A stretch of 64,000 bases of DNA from Vibrio halioticoli NBRC 102217 (GTDB lineage Bacteria > Pseudomonadota > Gammaproteobacteria > Enterobacterales > Vibrionaceae). The notes beneath the pieces are model-generated. The model was not told the origin of the DNA and did not search any database. It saw only the letters and a program-made list of their open reading frames with translations. The stretch is from NCBI RefSeq assembly GCF_000496695.1, contig NZ_BAUJ01000024.1, positions 1 through 64,000 on the forward strand, given 5' to 3'. Below are positions 54,049 through 63,632 of the stretch, piece by piece (positions within the stretch are counted from its first letter, which is position 1; the number at the start of each line of letters is the position of its first letter). Made by a program: the position numbers and the translations under genes.

Positions 54049-54398
54049 AACGTATGCTCAGCGCACCAGAGGTTTACCTGTATCGTGAGAGTGTCGATTT
54101 TAGAAAGTCCATTAACGGCCTCGCTGCGATTATTGAAAGTGACACCGACTTATCTTTGGGGAGTGGTGCACTGTTCCTGTTCACCAACAAACAGCGCGAT
54201 AAAATCAAAGTATTGTACTGGGATAAAACAGGCTTTGCTCTTTGGTACAAGCGCCTCGAAAAAGCCAAGTACAAGTGGCCTACACAAGAGAAAAATGAGG
54301 TGTTTACCCTCACTCAATTCGAGCTTGATAGACTGCTTTCTGGCTTCACGATTATCGGCCATAAACCCGTTAAAATAAACAATTTTACAATGACTTAA
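54045..54398 (+). CDS. tnpB: IS66 accessory protein TnpB
   Basis: A 117-residue IS66 OrfB, diagnostic motifs VYLYRESVDFRKSINGLAAI near 9-28 and IKVLYWDKTGFALWYKRLEKAKYKWP near 53-78 (split). Full length. Needed with TnpA for full IS66 transposition in known elements. 59 bases separate it from tnpC. Confidence 0.93.
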   Translation: MKRMLSAPEVYLYRESVDFRKSINGLAAIIESDTDLSLGSGALFLFTNKQRDKIKVLYWDKTGFALWYKRLEKAKYKWPTQEKNEVFTLTQFELDRLLSGFTIIGHKPVKINNFTMT

Positions 54399-54457
54399 AC
54401 GATAATAAAGCCTTATCCACCAAGCATTAACGGCATAATTTTAGTATAATAAATGCC

Positions 54458-54823
54458 ATGAAAAAGACGCCAAATATCAACCCAGAAAGTCAAGATGTTG
54501 CCGAGCTACAAGCGATGGTGAAAACGCTGATGGCGTCAGAAACCCAATTGAAACAAGAGCGTCAATCGCTACTTGAACAACTCAAGCTTGCCTTCGACCG
54601 CCAGTTCGCTAAACGCTCGGAGGCGTTAAAGCCTTACGATGAATCTCAAGGTGACCTCTTCAACGAAGTGGAATGTGAAGCCGCTAAGGAAGAAGAGGTT
54701 GAGGTCACGACGACCACCACAACGAAGAAGCGCGGTAAACGCAAACCACTTCCAAAGACCTTGCCCCGTGAGGTTATCGAACTTGATTTAGACGACCATG
54801 AAAAGCAATGCGCTTGCGTTTAA
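54458..54823 (+). pseudogene. tnpC: IS66 transposase TnpC, N-terminal fragment
   Basis: The first ~120 codons of the ~510-residue IS66 DDE transposase: coiled-coil LQAMVKTLMASETQLKQERQSLLEQL near 15-40, then FDRQFAKRSEAL, an acidic and Thr-rich linker, RKPLPKTLPREVIELDL near 100-115 and the first Cys of the zinc ribbon (EKQCAC). After that the frame runs into flanking DNA and stops (V, then TAA). The catalytic domain is absent, so it cannot transpose on its own. Confidence 0.92.
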
Positions 54824-54825
54824 TG

Positions 54826-55017
54826 GGACTAATTTGAAGAAAGTAGTTGTTCAGTCGGTGCTAACTGATTTTGGAAAACGAGCTAGGTTTATCCATACAG
54901 AGTAAGCTAATCCGATTGTCTACTTCCGATCTTAAAACTTAAAATAATTTGATAGCTAAAACAGAATACTACTTGAATAATAACTTGGCTTATTCATCCC
55001 TAATAAAACAAACACCT
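54826..55017. other. Short intergenic stretch right of the IS66 derivative
   Basis: About 190 bases with no gene or clear signal. Together with 53380-53648 it should form the uninterrupted target region. Confidence 0.4.
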
Positions 55018-55992
55018 CTAAAAATTATCAAATCGAACCTCCAACCTAAGCCGAATACTCGCTTCTTTCTCAAAGCTTTGCTGATATTCCCGATACCAGT
55101 TGTATTCGGGGGTGATTTCGTAATAGAACCAATCAAAAAAGATATTTTGGCGATAGGTGAGGCTGATTAGGGTGTTATCTATAAAAGAGTGTGGAGTGTC
55201 GGTTGCTGTGGTGCTGATGGTGTAGTTAATGGCTTGGGTTGGGGAGATATATTGGTACAGAATAAATCCGGTTCCCATATTCCAAATGCTAGTGTCATCG
55301 GCATGATCTCTTTCAAATTCGGCGAAAGATGTCCAGCGCAGTAGAAAGTTTGTGTTTATGGCGTGATCGATATCAAACTGGGTCGATTCGCCGGTTAACT
55401 CCGTTTGTTGGTAAAGCTTTTGCGTAATACGGCTTACCGTATTGACGGTGATTGGGTAGGTAAAGCGATAACGTGCTTCGATTTTGGGTTTAAATGTGGC
55501 TTTGATATTAAAACTACTGTTACCCTTGGCGTAGATGTCGTATCTCAGGCCGACGTTGTTTTCTACTTCGTCAGAATTTTTTGGAAACAGGTCGAAAAGA
55601 GAATCTTCCCCCTCTGATTCAATGATGAGTTTTAGTCGCTTGGTTACTTTTGGCAGGTTAAATTTCGCATCAATTTTGCTTTTGTATTTAAAGCCGTCTT
55701 GTTCAAAGTATGAAAAATCGTTTTTCCAACGCACGGAAGTACCTGCACGAGCGTCTTCAGTGACGCGATCGTCGGCGAAGAAGTCATCAAACCATACGGC
55801 AGGTTGACAAAACTTGGTGTTGAGGAAGTGATAAACGCGCGAAATTGGCCTATTATCGTCAGGTTTGCTTAAGCATTTTTCTTCGCTGTCCTGCGCTTGT
55901 ATTGGCAGAGAGAAACTCATCAGCAAAGTAAACAGAAACAGGTAAATGGAAGTGGTGATGTGCAAAAACGATCCTTTGTTTGTTTCACTCAC
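55018..55992 (-). CDS. Predicted outer-membrane beta-barrel protein
   Basis: A 324-residue exported protein. The start MSETNKGSF leads into a hydrophobic signal peptide (about 12-33, ending IQAQ); a later start is possible. Cys40 and Cys62 could pair (EKCLSKP, KFCQPAV). From about 80 on, alternating aromatic strands dominate (DIYAKGNSSFNIKATFKPKI, YRFTYPITV, FFDWFYYEITPEYNWY) and the chain ends LRLEVRFDNF with the terminal Phe usual for outer-membrane proteins. Function unknown. Confidence 0.7.
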   Translation of the reverse strand: MSETNKGSFLHITTSIYLFLFTLLMSFSLPIQAQDSEEKCLSKPDDNRPISRVYHFLNTKFCQPAVWFDDFFADDRVTEDARAGTSVRWKNDFSYFEQDGFKYKSKIDAKFNLPKVTKRLKLIIESEGEDSLFDLFPKNSDEVENNVGLRYDIYAKGNSSFNIKATFKPKIEARYRFTYPITVNTVSRITQKLYQQTELTGESTQFDIDHAINTNFLLRWTSFAEFERDHADDTSIWNMGTGFILYQYISPTQAINYTISTTATDTPHSFIDNTLISLTYRQNIFFDWFYYEITPEYNWYREYQQSFEKEASIRLRLEVRFDNF

Positions 55993-56050
55993 TTCTATTA
56001 TGGTAGATGCATTTCACAATGTCACAAAGTGTTTGATTTGGTTTTAAAAA

Positions 56051-56278
56051 GTGTTTGATAAAGAAAATATACTTAAACTTGCGCACATGAAAATGCCGTT
56101 TGGGAAGTACGCTGGTCGTGTACTGATTGATCTTCCTGAAGAGTATTTATTATGGTTTCAAAACAAAGCGCAATGGCCAGAAGGTGAGCTTGGGCGATTA
56201 CTGCAACTTTGCTTAGCACTTAAGGTGGAAGGGTTAGATTCAGTAATAAAGCCGCTGAAAGACACCCGTCGATATTAG
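56051..56278 (+). CDS. DUF3820 family protein
   Basis: A 75-residue protein, start GTG at 56051. The family pattern MPFGKYAGRVLIDLPEEYLLWF near 14-35 is plain. DUF3820 proteins have been named putative quorum-sensing-regulated virulence factors, but function is not established. The RBS is poor, so the start is uncertain; an internal start before MPFGKY would lose only 12 residues. Confidence 0.8.
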   Translation: MFDKENILKLAHMKMPFGKYAGRVLIDLPEEYLLWFQNKAQWPEGELGRLLQLCLALKVEGLDSVIKPLKDTRRY

Positions 56279-56415
56279 GCTAATACCGACAAATACTATG
56301 GACACTTTGAACCTATAAGCTCAAGTCTAAGGGTGATAGAGTGTAGATAAGTTTATAAGTGGTAAGGGATATCGATTGATGTTCCTAAATGATCGGATAG
56401 GCAAAAGGAGAGACC

Positions 56416-57273
56416 ATGAGCGAGCAATACGTACCACCTAAAGTCTGGGTTAATGATAGTAGTGGCGGCAACAAATGGGCCAATATCAATAGCCCCGAAG
56501 CAGGCGCGAGATTTGAAAAAGTATTGCCTGAGGGGGAACATTCGTTACAGCTTTATTCTTTAGGCACTCCTAACGGGCAAAAAGTCACTATTATGCTTGA
56601 AGAGCTGTTGTCTGCTGGTGTTAAAGAAGCAGAATACGATGCTTACTTAATTAATATCGGTGAATCCGATCAGTTTTCTTCAGGGTTTGTGGGCGTTAAC
56701 CCAAATTCGAAAATTCCGGCTCTTGTGGATAAAAGTGGTGATCAGGCGGTTAACGTATTTGAATCTGCTTCTATTTTGGTTCATTTGGCAGAAAAGTTTG
56801 GCCATTTTTTACCAAGCAGTGGCGCCGCACGCACCCAAACGTTTAATTGGCTATTTTGGGCACAAGGTTCAGCGCCTTTCTTAGGTGGTGGCTTTGGACA
56901 CTTCTTTGCTTACGCAGACGAAAAACAAGAATATCCAATCAATCGATTTGCAATGGAAGCTAAGCGTCAATTAGATGTGTTAGACAAGCAATTGGCGAAT
57001 AATGTGTTTATTACGGGCGATGAGTATACGATTGCTGACATCGCAATTTGGCCTTGGTATGGCAATCTTGTACTGGGCAAGCTATATGATGCAGCTGAGT
57101 TTTTGCAAGTTGAGTCATACACTAATGTGCTGCGCTGGGCGAAACAAGTTGCTGAGCGAGAAGGGGTGCAGCGTGGTCGCATCGTGAATCGTGCTTTTGG
57201 CGAAAAATGGGAGCAACTGCCAGAAAGACATTGCGCAGAAGATATCGATAAAGTGTTAAAACTGCGTCCTTAA
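56416..57273 (+). CDS. yghU: YghU-type glutathione-dependent disulfide-bond oxidoreductase
   Basis: A 285-residue nu-class GST. The N-terminal extension YVPPKVWV...GGNKWANIN (near 5-25) is typical of YghU. The thioredoxin-like domain has LYSLGTPNGQKVTIMLEEL near 46-64 and NPNSKIPALVD near 95; the helical domain has YTIADIAIWPWYGNL near 203. Related E. coli YghU binds two GSH and reduces disulfides. AAAGGAG precedes the ATG. Confidence 0.93.
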   Translation: MSEQYVPPKVWVNDSSGGNKWANINSPEAGARFEKVLPEGEHSLQLYSLGTPNGQKVTIMLEELLSAGVKEAEYDAYLINIGESDQFSSGFVGVNPNSKIPALVDKSGDQAVNVFESASILVHLAEKFGHFLPSSGAARTQTFNWLFWAQGSAPFLGGGFGHFFAYADEKQEYPINRFAMEAKRQLDVLDKQLANNVFITGDEYTIADIAIWPWYGNLVLGKLYDAAEFLQVESYTNVLRWAKQVAEREGVQRGRIVNRAFGEKWEQLPERHCAEDIDKVLKLRP

Positions 57274-57673
57274 CTCTTAGTTAAATCGGTTAGCAAAATT
57301 GCTTGAATATGAATCAAGGTGACCATCTGTTTTGCTAATGATGTCAATATTTATAGGGCTTTGTTGCTACAGAGCCCTAATTGATGCTTAATTTTCATGC
57401 AGCCAAATTGCAAAAATAAGTATGCGAATGAAAAATGTTTATATTAAAGCGTCATAAAGCTAAACTATAGGGGCAGGCAATCTCCGAAAACAAGTCGGAG
57501 ATTTTTTTTGCCTATAGATTGCAATTATTCACTGTGAAAATGTGACAAATTATTTAAATTCGCCTTATTCGGTGTAGAATTCTTTTCATGGTGCATTGTG
57601 AACCATTCGTACGTGGATTCCCCCGCGACACGATGGATGTATGCAACCCTTAAAGGCACTTGAAGGACAAATG
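57274..57673. other. Intergenic region before zwf
   Basis: 400 bases. Holds a weak hairpin (tagggct / agcccta, 57354-57379), then the strong terminator at 57479. The zwf promoter should lie after that terminator, around 57530-57640 (ttcggtgtagaattctttt). No further gene seen. Confidence 0.5.
57479..57509 (+). terminator. Strong intrinsic terminator upstream of zwf
   Basis: aatctccga (57479-57487), loop aaacaag, tcggagatt (57495-57503), then seven or eight T. It is 206 bases after the yghU stop and 165 before zwf, far from either gene, so it may end a small RNA or a long yghU 3' UTR. Confidence 0.88.
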
Positions 57674-59176
57674 ATGGTTATACCTGATAAAAGCAGCATA
57701 GTAATTTTTGGTGCTTCTGGAGATTTAACTTACCGCAAGTTAATTCCCGCTTTATATAGACTGTACCAAAGCGGTCAACTTCCCCAATCATTTTATATTT
57801 TAGGCGTAAGTCGTACTGAATACAGTGATGAGTCTTACCGCGAAAAATTGAAGAAAGCACTGATAGAATTTGAAAAAACAGAAGAGTCTGTACTAGAAGA
57901 ATTCATAAGCCATCTTCACTATCAAGCTATCAATACCTCTGATACTGCAGATTATGCCAAATTGGTTGCTCGCCAAGACGAACTTGCCGCGCACTACCAG
58001 TTACAAGAGCGTAATGTGCTGTATTACTTAGCGACACCACCGAGCCTATATTCTGTTATTCCAGCAAGCCTTGCCGCTCACGGTCTAAACAAAGAAGACG
58101 ACGGTTGGAAACGCCTTATCGTTGAAAAGCCTTTTGGTTACGATTTAGCATCAGCGCAACTGCTCGATACGCAAATCCATGAGCATTTTGAAGAAACTCA
58201 GCTGTACCGTATTGACCATTATCTTGGTAAAGAAACAGTACAAAACCTGTTAGTGTTCCGTTTTTCAAATATCATGTTTGAGCCGCTTTGGAACCGTAAC
58301 TTCATTAACTATGTGGAAATCACCGGTTCTGAATTCCTTGGCGTAGAAGAGCGGGGCGGTTATTACGACGGCTCTGGCGCAGTGCGCGATATGTTCCAAA
58401 ACCACCTATTGCAAGTATTGGCTATGGTAGGCATGGAGTCACCTCCGCGCATCAATGCTGATTCAATTCGTGACGAAGTGGTAAAAGTACTAAGAAGCTT
58501 AAAACCACTTGAAGAGCATGATTTAGTGAACAACCTTGTATTAGGTCAATACACTGAATCGGAAGTTCGTGGTGAGTTTTTACCAGGTTATCGTGACGAA
58601 CCCGGTGTGGCAGAAGATTCTCGCACCGAAACCTACATTGGACTGAAAGCCTACATTAACAACAGCCGTTGGAATGGGGTTCCATTTTATGTTCGTACTG
58701 GTAAGCGTCTGCCGACTCGTGTAACAGAAGTGGTTATCCACTTTAAAGATACGCCACACCCAGTGTTTGGACAGGATGCGCCTGAAAACAAACTGATTAT
58801 CCGTATTCAGCCGGATGAAGGTATTCAAATAAGCTTTGGTTTGAAAGAGCCAGGTGCAGGTTTCCACGCTAAAGAAGTAAAAATGAACTTCCATTACAAG
58901 TCTTTAAACGAAGCGCATATGCTCACCGCATACGAACGTTTATTGCTGGATGCGTTAAATGGCGATGCAACGTTATTTGCTCGTTCTGATGCGGTCGAAA
59001 CCTGTTGGGAATATGTTCAGCCTATCTTAGACTTTAAAGAACGCCCACAAGCGTTATTTGGTTATGCCTGTGGTACATGGGGACCAAAAGAATCTCATGA
59101 TCTACTAGAGCGTGATGGAAGAGCTTGGCGCTTCCCTTGCAAAAACTTAACCGATACAGATTATTGCGAATTATGA
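57674..59176 (+). CDS. zwf: Glucose-6-phosphate 1-dehydrogenase
   Basis: A 500-residue enzyme from the second ATG ([18 protein letters not shown]), which has AAGGA at the best distance; 57641 and 57671 are alternative in-frame starts. It opens the oxidative pentose phosphate route. NADP motif [15 protein letters not shown] near 9-23, active site [19 protein letters not shown] near 180 with His and Lys. The stop overlaps the pgl start (ATGA). Confidence 0.97.
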   Translation: MVIPDKSSIVIFGASGDLTYRKLIPALYRLYQSGQLPQSFYILGVSRTEYSDESYREKLKKALIEFEKTEESVLEEFISHLHYQAINTSDTADYAKLVARQDELAAHYQLQERNVLYYLATPPSLYSVIPASLAAHGLNKEDDGWKRLIVEKPFGYDLASAQLLDTQIHEHFEETQLYRIDHYLGKETVQNLLVFRFSNIMFEPLWNRNFINYVEITGSEFLGVEERGGYYDGSGAVRDMFQNHLLQVLAMVGMESPPRINADSIRDEVVKVLRSLKPLEEHDLVNNLVLGQYTESEVRGEFLPGYRDEPGVAEDSRTETYIGLKAYINNSRWNGVPFYVRTGKRLPTRVTEVVIHFKDTPHPVFGQDAPENKLIIRIQPDEGIQISFGLKEPGAGFHAKEVKMNFHYKSLNEAHMLTAYERLLLDALNGDATLFARSDAVETCWEYVQPILDFKERPQALFGYACGTWGPKESHDLLERDGRAWRFPCKNLTDTDYCEL

Positions 59177-59889
59177 TGAATACCAAAATCTTTAGTACGC
59201 CAACCCAAGTGGTTGAGCAATTAGCCAAAGAGTTACAAAGCTTTAGCCATAAAGGCCGAGCGGTACATATTTCTTTATCTGGTGGCAGCACCCCTAAAAT
59301 GCTATTCAAGTTGCTGGCGACTGAGCCGCATGCGAGCAGCATTGATTGGAACAACCTGCATTTTTGGTGGGGTGACGAACGTTGCGTAGCCCCAACGGAT
59401 GCAGAAAGTAACTTTGGTGAAGCAAACGCTTTGCTATTTGTTCCTGTTGGCGTGCCAGAGGCAAATATTCACCGCATTTTAGGTGAAAATGACCCTCAGC
59501 AAGAAGCCATTCGTTTCGCAACGGAAATGAGCGATGTGGTTGACACTCAAGATGGCGTTCCAGTATTTGATTGGATTTTGCTAGGCGTGGGTGCTGATGG
59601 GCATACGGCTTCTTTGTTCCCAGAACAAACAAATTACCAAGAAGAAAAATTGGCTATCGTTGCTTCGCATCCAGAATCTGGACAGCTACGTATTTCGAAG
59701 TCAGCAAAAGTGCTACAAGCGGCCAAACGCATTAGCTATTTAGTGTTAGGCGCAGGCAAACAAGATATCGTACATGAGATCTACAATACGCCAGCTGAGG
59801 ATCTTCCCTATCCAGCAGCAAAAATTCACTCCAATGTGGGTGAAACAGAATGGTTTTTAGACTCAGACGCAGCAAGTAAGATTGCTTAA
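59173..59889 (+). CDS. pgl: 6-phosphogluconolactonase
   Basis: A 238-residue DevB/NagB-family lactonase, second step of the pathway. Start at one of two adjacent ATGs (59173 or 59176) overlapping the zwf stop. [15 protein letters not shown] near 36-50, [18 protein letters not shown] near 67-84 and [15 protein letters not shown] near 139-153 are diagnostic. 24 bases before gnd. Confidence 0.96.
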   Translation: MMNTKIFSTPTQVVEQLAKELQSFSHKGRAVHISLSGGSTPKMLFKLLATEPHASSIDWNNLHFWWGDERCVAPTDAESNFGEANALLFVPVGVPEANIHRILGENDPQQEAIRFATEMSDVVDTQDGVPVFDWILLGVGADGHTASLFPEQTNYQEEKLAIVASHPESGQLRISKSAKVLQAAKRISYLVLGAGKQDIVHEIYNTPAEDLPYPAAKIHSNVGETEWFLDSDAASKIA

Positions 59890-59913
59890 GATAAGTATAG
59901 TAGGAGAGACAAA

Positions 59914-61362
59914 ATGAAAGGTGATATTGGTGTAGTTGGACTCGCAGTAATGGGTCAAAACCTTATCTTAAACATGAACGATCATGGCTTTAAAGTGGTA
60001 GCACATAACCGTACTGCGGCTAAAGTTGACCAATTTTTAGAAGGCCCAGCAAAAGACACTAACATCGTTGGCGCTTACTCTTTACAAGAAATGGTAGAGA
60101 AGCTAGAAACACCACGTAAAGTGATGCTTATGGTGCGTGCTGGTGATGTGGTTGATAGTTTCATCGAACAACTTATCCCACTACTAGATAAAGGTGACAT
60201 CATCATCGATGGTGGTAACACTAACTATCCTGACACAAACCGTCGCGTAGCTTACTTACGTGAAAAAGGCATTCATTTCATCGGTACTGGCGTATCAGGT
60301 GGTGAAGAGGGTGCACGTTTTGGTCCTTCAATCATGCCAGGCGGCTCTCCAGAAGCATGGGAAGCAGTGAAACCTATCCTACAAGGCATCTCAGCGAAAA
60401 CTGACAAAGGTGAGCCTTGCTGTGATTGGGTAGGTAACGATGGTGCAGGTCACTTCGTTAAAATGGTACACAATGGCATCGAATACGGTGACATGCAGCT
60501 TATCTGTGAAGCGTACCAATTTATGCAAGACGGTCTTGGCATGTCTGCTGACGATATGCAAAAAGTATTCGCTGACTGGAACACCACTGAGCTAGACAGC
60601 TACCTAGTAGAAATCACAGCAGATATCTTGAAATACCGCGACGAAGATGGCGCGCCATTAGTTGACAAGATCCTTGATACTGCAGGCCAAAAAGGTACCG
60701 GTAAATGGACAGGTATCAATGCCCTTGATTTAGGTATTCCACTAACGCTTATCTCTGAGTCTGTTTTCTCTCGTTGCCTATCTTCAATGAAAGACCAACG
60801 TGTAGCGGCTGAGAAATTATTTGGTAAAACAGTGCAGCCTGTTGCAGGCGATCAACAAGAATGGGTTGATGCACTTCGCCAAGCACTGCTTGCGTCTAAG
60901 ATCATCTCTTACGCACAAGGTTTCATGCTAATGCGTGAAGCATCAAACCAAAATGGTTGGGACCTAAACTACGGTAACGTAGCACTAATGTGGCGTGGCG
61001 GTTGTATCATCCGTTCTGCATTCCTAGGTAACATTCGTGATGCGTTTGAGACCGATCCTGAGATTGCATTCCTAGGTTCAGACCCTTACTTCAAAGCTAT
61101 CCTAGAAAACTGTCTAAGTGCATGGCGTAAAGTAGCGGCTAAGTCGCTAGAAGTGGGCATCCCAATGCCTTGTACAACGTCTGCACTTTCGTTCCTTGAT
61201 GGTTACACAACAGCTCGTTTGCCTGCAAACCTTCTTCAAGCGCAACGTGACTACTTTGGTGCTCACACTTATGAGCGTCTTGACCGTGAGCGTGGTGAAT
61301 TCTTCCACACTAACTGGACTGGTACAGGCGGCGACACAGCATCAACAACTTACGACGTTTAA
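59914..61362 (+). CDS. gnd: 6-phosphogluconate dehydrogenase, decarboxylating
   Basis: A 482-residue enzyme converting 6-phosphogluconate to ribulose 5-phosphate with NADPH. GVVGLAVMGQNLILNM near 5-20 is the NADP motif, GTGVSGGEEGARFGPSIMPGG near 128-148 and GAGHFVKMVHNGIEYGDMQLI near 181-201 (two catalytic segments with Lys and Glu). AGGAGAG precedes the ATG. End of the zwf-pgl-gnd operon, closed by a terminator at 61420. Confidence 0.97.
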   Translation: MKGDIGVVGLAVMGQNLILNMNDHGFKVVAHNRTAAKVDQFLEGPAKDTNIVGAYSLQEMVEKLETPRKVMLMVRAGDVVDSFIEQLIPLLDKGDIIIDGGNTNYPDTNRRVAYLREKGIHFIGTGVSGGEEGARFGPSIMPGGSPEAWEAVKPILQGISAKTDKGEPCCDWVGNDGAGHFVKMVHNGIEYGDMQLICEAYQFMQDGLGMSADDMQKVFADWNTTELDSYLVEITADILKYRDEDGAPLVDKILDTAGQKGTGKWTGINALDLGIPLTLISESVFSRCLSSMKDQRVAAEKLFGKTVQPVAGDQQEWVDALRQALLASKIISYAQGFMLMREASNQNGWDLNYGNVALMWRGGCIIRSAFLGNIRDAFETDPEIAFLGSDPYFKAILENCLSAWRKVAAKSLEVGIPMPCTTSALSFLDGYTTARLPANLLQAQRDYFGAHTYERLDRERGEFFHTNWTGTGGDTASTTYDV

Positions 61363-61419
61363 TCGTCAGTGATTGTCTTTTTTACTAACAAGACAAAGGT
61401 TGATCTAACTAGGTAATTT

Positions 61420-61452
61420 AAGGGTGACTTGTTATGCAAGTCACCCTTTTTC
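61420..61452 (+). terminator. Intrinsic terminator of zwf-pgl-gnd
   Basis: aagggtgacttg (61420-61431) and caagtcaccctt (61437-61448), perfect 12-bp stem with 5-base loop, then T. Confidence 0.93.
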
Positions 61453-61524
61453 GTGATTGGGCGACCTATTCAGAATATAAAAATTGCTATATCATCAAAC
61501 AAAACAATCATCAGGTAATACAAT

Positions 61525-62289
61525 ATGACTACATTATATACAGAAGCGGCCAAAGAGCTTTTAAGCCGCCGCGTAGCGGGTACTAAAGCGCCACGTCTTG
61601 CAGAAAACATTCGTCCAACGACTCTAGAAGACGCTCTGCAAACTCAAGCAGCAATGATTGAACTGAAAAACGGCGCTGTAGGCGGCTGGAAATGTTTAAA
61701 CCCACTTGGCGAAGGCAAATACATTGTTGCTCCTATCTTTGCTGATAGCGTGAACAGTGGCGATACATGTGAATTATTTATGGACAATGGCGCTGCGCGC
61801 ATTGAACCAGAAATTGGCTTTAAACTAGGTAAAGATCTTCCTGCAAACGCAGAAGGTTACACTGAAGAGCAAATCAATGACGCTATCGGTTCATGCCACA
61901 TGGCACTTGAACTAATGCAAGCACGTTTTGCTGCAGACAGCGATGCTGAGTTCAACGAAAAACTGGCTGACTGCATGGTAAACCAAGGTCTGTTTGTTGG
62001 CCCTGAAATTGCTCGTGAAAAAGCCTTTGATGCGGCTAAAGTTAACGTGACTGTGACTCAAGGTGACAATGTTCAAAACTTTGATGGCACACATCCAAAC
62101 GAATCGGCGCAAAGCCCAGTTTACTGGCTAATTAACTTCATGACTCGTCGCGGCGTTACTTTTAAAGCTGGCGAGACTATCATTACCGGTTCTTACTGTG
62201 GCATCGTTGAAGTTGAATTCGACAAGCCTACAACAGTAAATTACGCAGGCATCGGTGAGTACCAAGTGGTATTTAACGCTAAAGCGTAA
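61525..62289 (+). CDS. Hydratase/decarboxylase of the fumarylacetoacetate hydrolase superfamily
   Basis: A 254-residue protein resembling 2-oxopent-4-enoate hydratase (MhpD/DmpE). IRPTTLEDALQTQAAMIEL near 29-47, the metal-ligand region IEPEIGFKLGKDLP near 93-106, HMALELMQAR near 130, and GETIITGSYCGIVEVEF near 214-230 fit the family. No other genes of a meta-cleavage pathway are nearby, so the real substrate is unknown. It is a single gene with terminators on both sides. Confidence 0.8.
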   Translation: MTTLYTEAAKELLSRRVAGTKAPRLAENIRPTTLEDALQTQAAMIELKNGAVGGWKCLNPLGEGKYIVAPIFADSVNSGDTCELFMDNGAARIEPEIGFKLGKDLPANAEGYTEEQINDAIGSCHMALELMQARFAADSDAEFNEKLADCMVNQGLFVGPEIAREKAFDAAKVNVTVTQGDNVQNFDGTHPNESAQSPVYWLINFMTRRGVTFKAGETIITGSYCGIVEVEFDKPTTVNYAGIGEYQVVFNAKA

Positions 62290-62305
62290 TTGATGTGATG
62301 ATTTG

Positions 62306-62332
62306 AATAGGGGCGATTGCCCCTATTTTTTT
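62306..62332. terminator. Bidirectional intrinsic terminator
   Basis: aataggggc (62306-62314) and gcccctatt (62319-62327) with a 4-base loop and T-run; A-rich on the other side. It lies between the convergent hydratase and HTH-2TM genes. Confidence 0.92.
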
Positions 62333-62335
62333 GAT

Positions 62336-62803
62336 TTACATTTTTCGACCTAGGCGTTTTTCTATTTGACGCTTTTCCCATTTAACGCCAAAGAAATCGA
62401 ACACTTCAAAAGCGTTTAATCCATGGTTGATAATGCCAATACCCCAACCTAGCGCGGGCCACCACGCCCAAATATAGCCAGAATCTGTAATTAGGTTTAT
62501 GGCAAATAAGACCACCATCACTGCTAAGTACGTCATTAGATGAGAATAAAAGCTCTTAATGGCTCTTACCTGATCAATGACAATTTGCTCTTCGTTGGTA
62601 ATTTCTACTTTGTCGGTCATTGCTGGCTCCTGTTGAAGGTGAGATACACTTGTTTCGAACACAGCAGCAAGAGATTTTAATGACTCAAGGCTTGGCTTTT
62701 GACCTCTTTCAATCCGTTGTATTGTGCGAATACTGAGATCGCTAAGCTCTGCAAGTTGCTCTTGCGACCAACCGTTTTTAAGTCTGAGTTTTCTGATTAT
62801 CAT
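62336..62803 (-). CDS. XRE HTH domain fused to a 2TM domain
   Basis: A 155-residue membrane-bound regulator-like protein. Residues 2-57 form an HTH_3 domain (LKNGWSQEQLAELSDLSIRTIQRIERGQKPS). Two membrane spans at about 88-108 (HLMTYLAVMVVLFAINLI) and 112-130 (YIWAWWPALGWGIGIINHG) belong to the 2TM family (PF13239). It ends with a basic amphipathic tail. The target is unknown; the likely binding site would be its own promoter region, 62804-63172. Confidence 0.85.
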   Translation of the reverse strand: MIIRKLRLKNGWSQEQLAELSDLSIRTIQRIERGQKPSLESLKSLAAVFETSVSHLQQEPAMTDKVEITNEEQIVIDQVRAIKSFYSHLMTYLAVMVVLFAINLITDSGYIWAWWPALGWGIGIINHGLNAFEVFDFFGVKWEKRQIEKRLGRKM

Positions 62804-63172
62804 TTCAAATTCCTTAACGCTGCATCGACACTAAAAGTATCAGTAGCCTAAACAAAAGATAACGGCATTTAGACGACACGCTTACGACATTACTTATATT
62901 TCAATAGTTTACATGCATTTCTATGTCTTGGGTAATTTACTATTTTGTTCCTTTTATAAATATTCATTAACTGTATTTTAATGGCAAATTCTCGTGTTAT
63001 TAGCGAGTAAGAGATGTTTAGGCATAGTGTAAATCATGGCACATCTATAAAGGATGGCGTTTAGCGACTACAAGCACGATAAATGTCGCGCAGGGTGTTA
63101 ACATGCTAATGAGGCGCTAGATTTCCTAGTTTAAGCTAAGGTGATTGGATAGCCACAAACTCAAGGAGTCGC
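62804..63172. other. Divergent intergenic region
   Basis: 370 bases, AT-rich in the first half. It must hold promoters for both neighbours. No repeat, RNA or small gene seen. Confidence 0.45.
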
Positions 63173-63526
63173 ATGTTTGGATATATTCAACGTAGCAGAA
63201 TTGCAAAAGTGATTAAGTTGCTTTCGCCTGTATTACTAAAAGGCTATGGCAGACGTGATTACTACTCTATCGGACAAATACAAGCCAGTAGTAAAGCGCT
63301 GAGTCAACGTCAGCAGCAGTGTGCGCAGGCCTTGTTTGCACACCCTCAAGACTTAGGTGATGCCCCTATATTCAATCGGCTGCGAAAGGACATAGCGCGT
63401 GACTTCTTTGCCGGTGATGACTATAGCGCCAGTGATGTGTTAAATGTACTTGGCAAGGGCGCTTGGAAAGGAGGGCGCATGAATGACGATATATCGAACC
63501 GCAGCGGGATGAATAGTCGTTATTAA
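63173..63526 (+). CDS. DUF6559-like protein
   Basis: A 117-residue protein with CAAGGAG before the ATG. The pattern IAKVIKLLSPVLLKGYGRRDYYSIGQI near 10-36, then AQALFAHPQDL and RKDIARDFFAGDDYSASDVLNVLGKGAWKGG near 72-103, matches what I remember of DUF6559 proteins of vibrios. Function unknown. The last residues (NDDISNRSGMNSRY) are polar. Confidence 0.65.
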   Translation: MFGYIQRSRIAKVIKLLSPVLLKGYGRRDYYSIGQIQASSKALSQRQQQCAQALFAHPQDLGDAPIFNRLRKDIARDFFAGDDYSASDVLNVLGKGAWKGGRMNDDISNRSGMNSRY

Positions 63527-63632
63527 TCGCCTTGTTCAAATTATTATCGCTAAGGCTATTTGCTGAAAGCCTCTTTGCTCAAAGGCGCATTATTGCTACC
63601 CTAAACATCAACAACTTGTTATGGAAAGCCTG

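Larger units (their letters stand above)
53657..54817 (+). mobile_element. IS66-family derivative with truncated tnpC, flanked by exact duplication
   Basis: The left end gtaagcgagtcataaac has the GTAAGCG tip typical of IS66. It is followed by complete tnpA and tnpB and only the first ~120 codons of tnpC. The right end, read inwards, is gcaagcg, matching the left tip at six of seven bases, and it falls inside the tnpC coding sequence (codons for Gln-Cys-Ala-Cys). The direct repeat gtttaatg abuts both ends. The element is 1161 bases, against about 2.5 kb for a full IS66. Confidence 0.85.
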
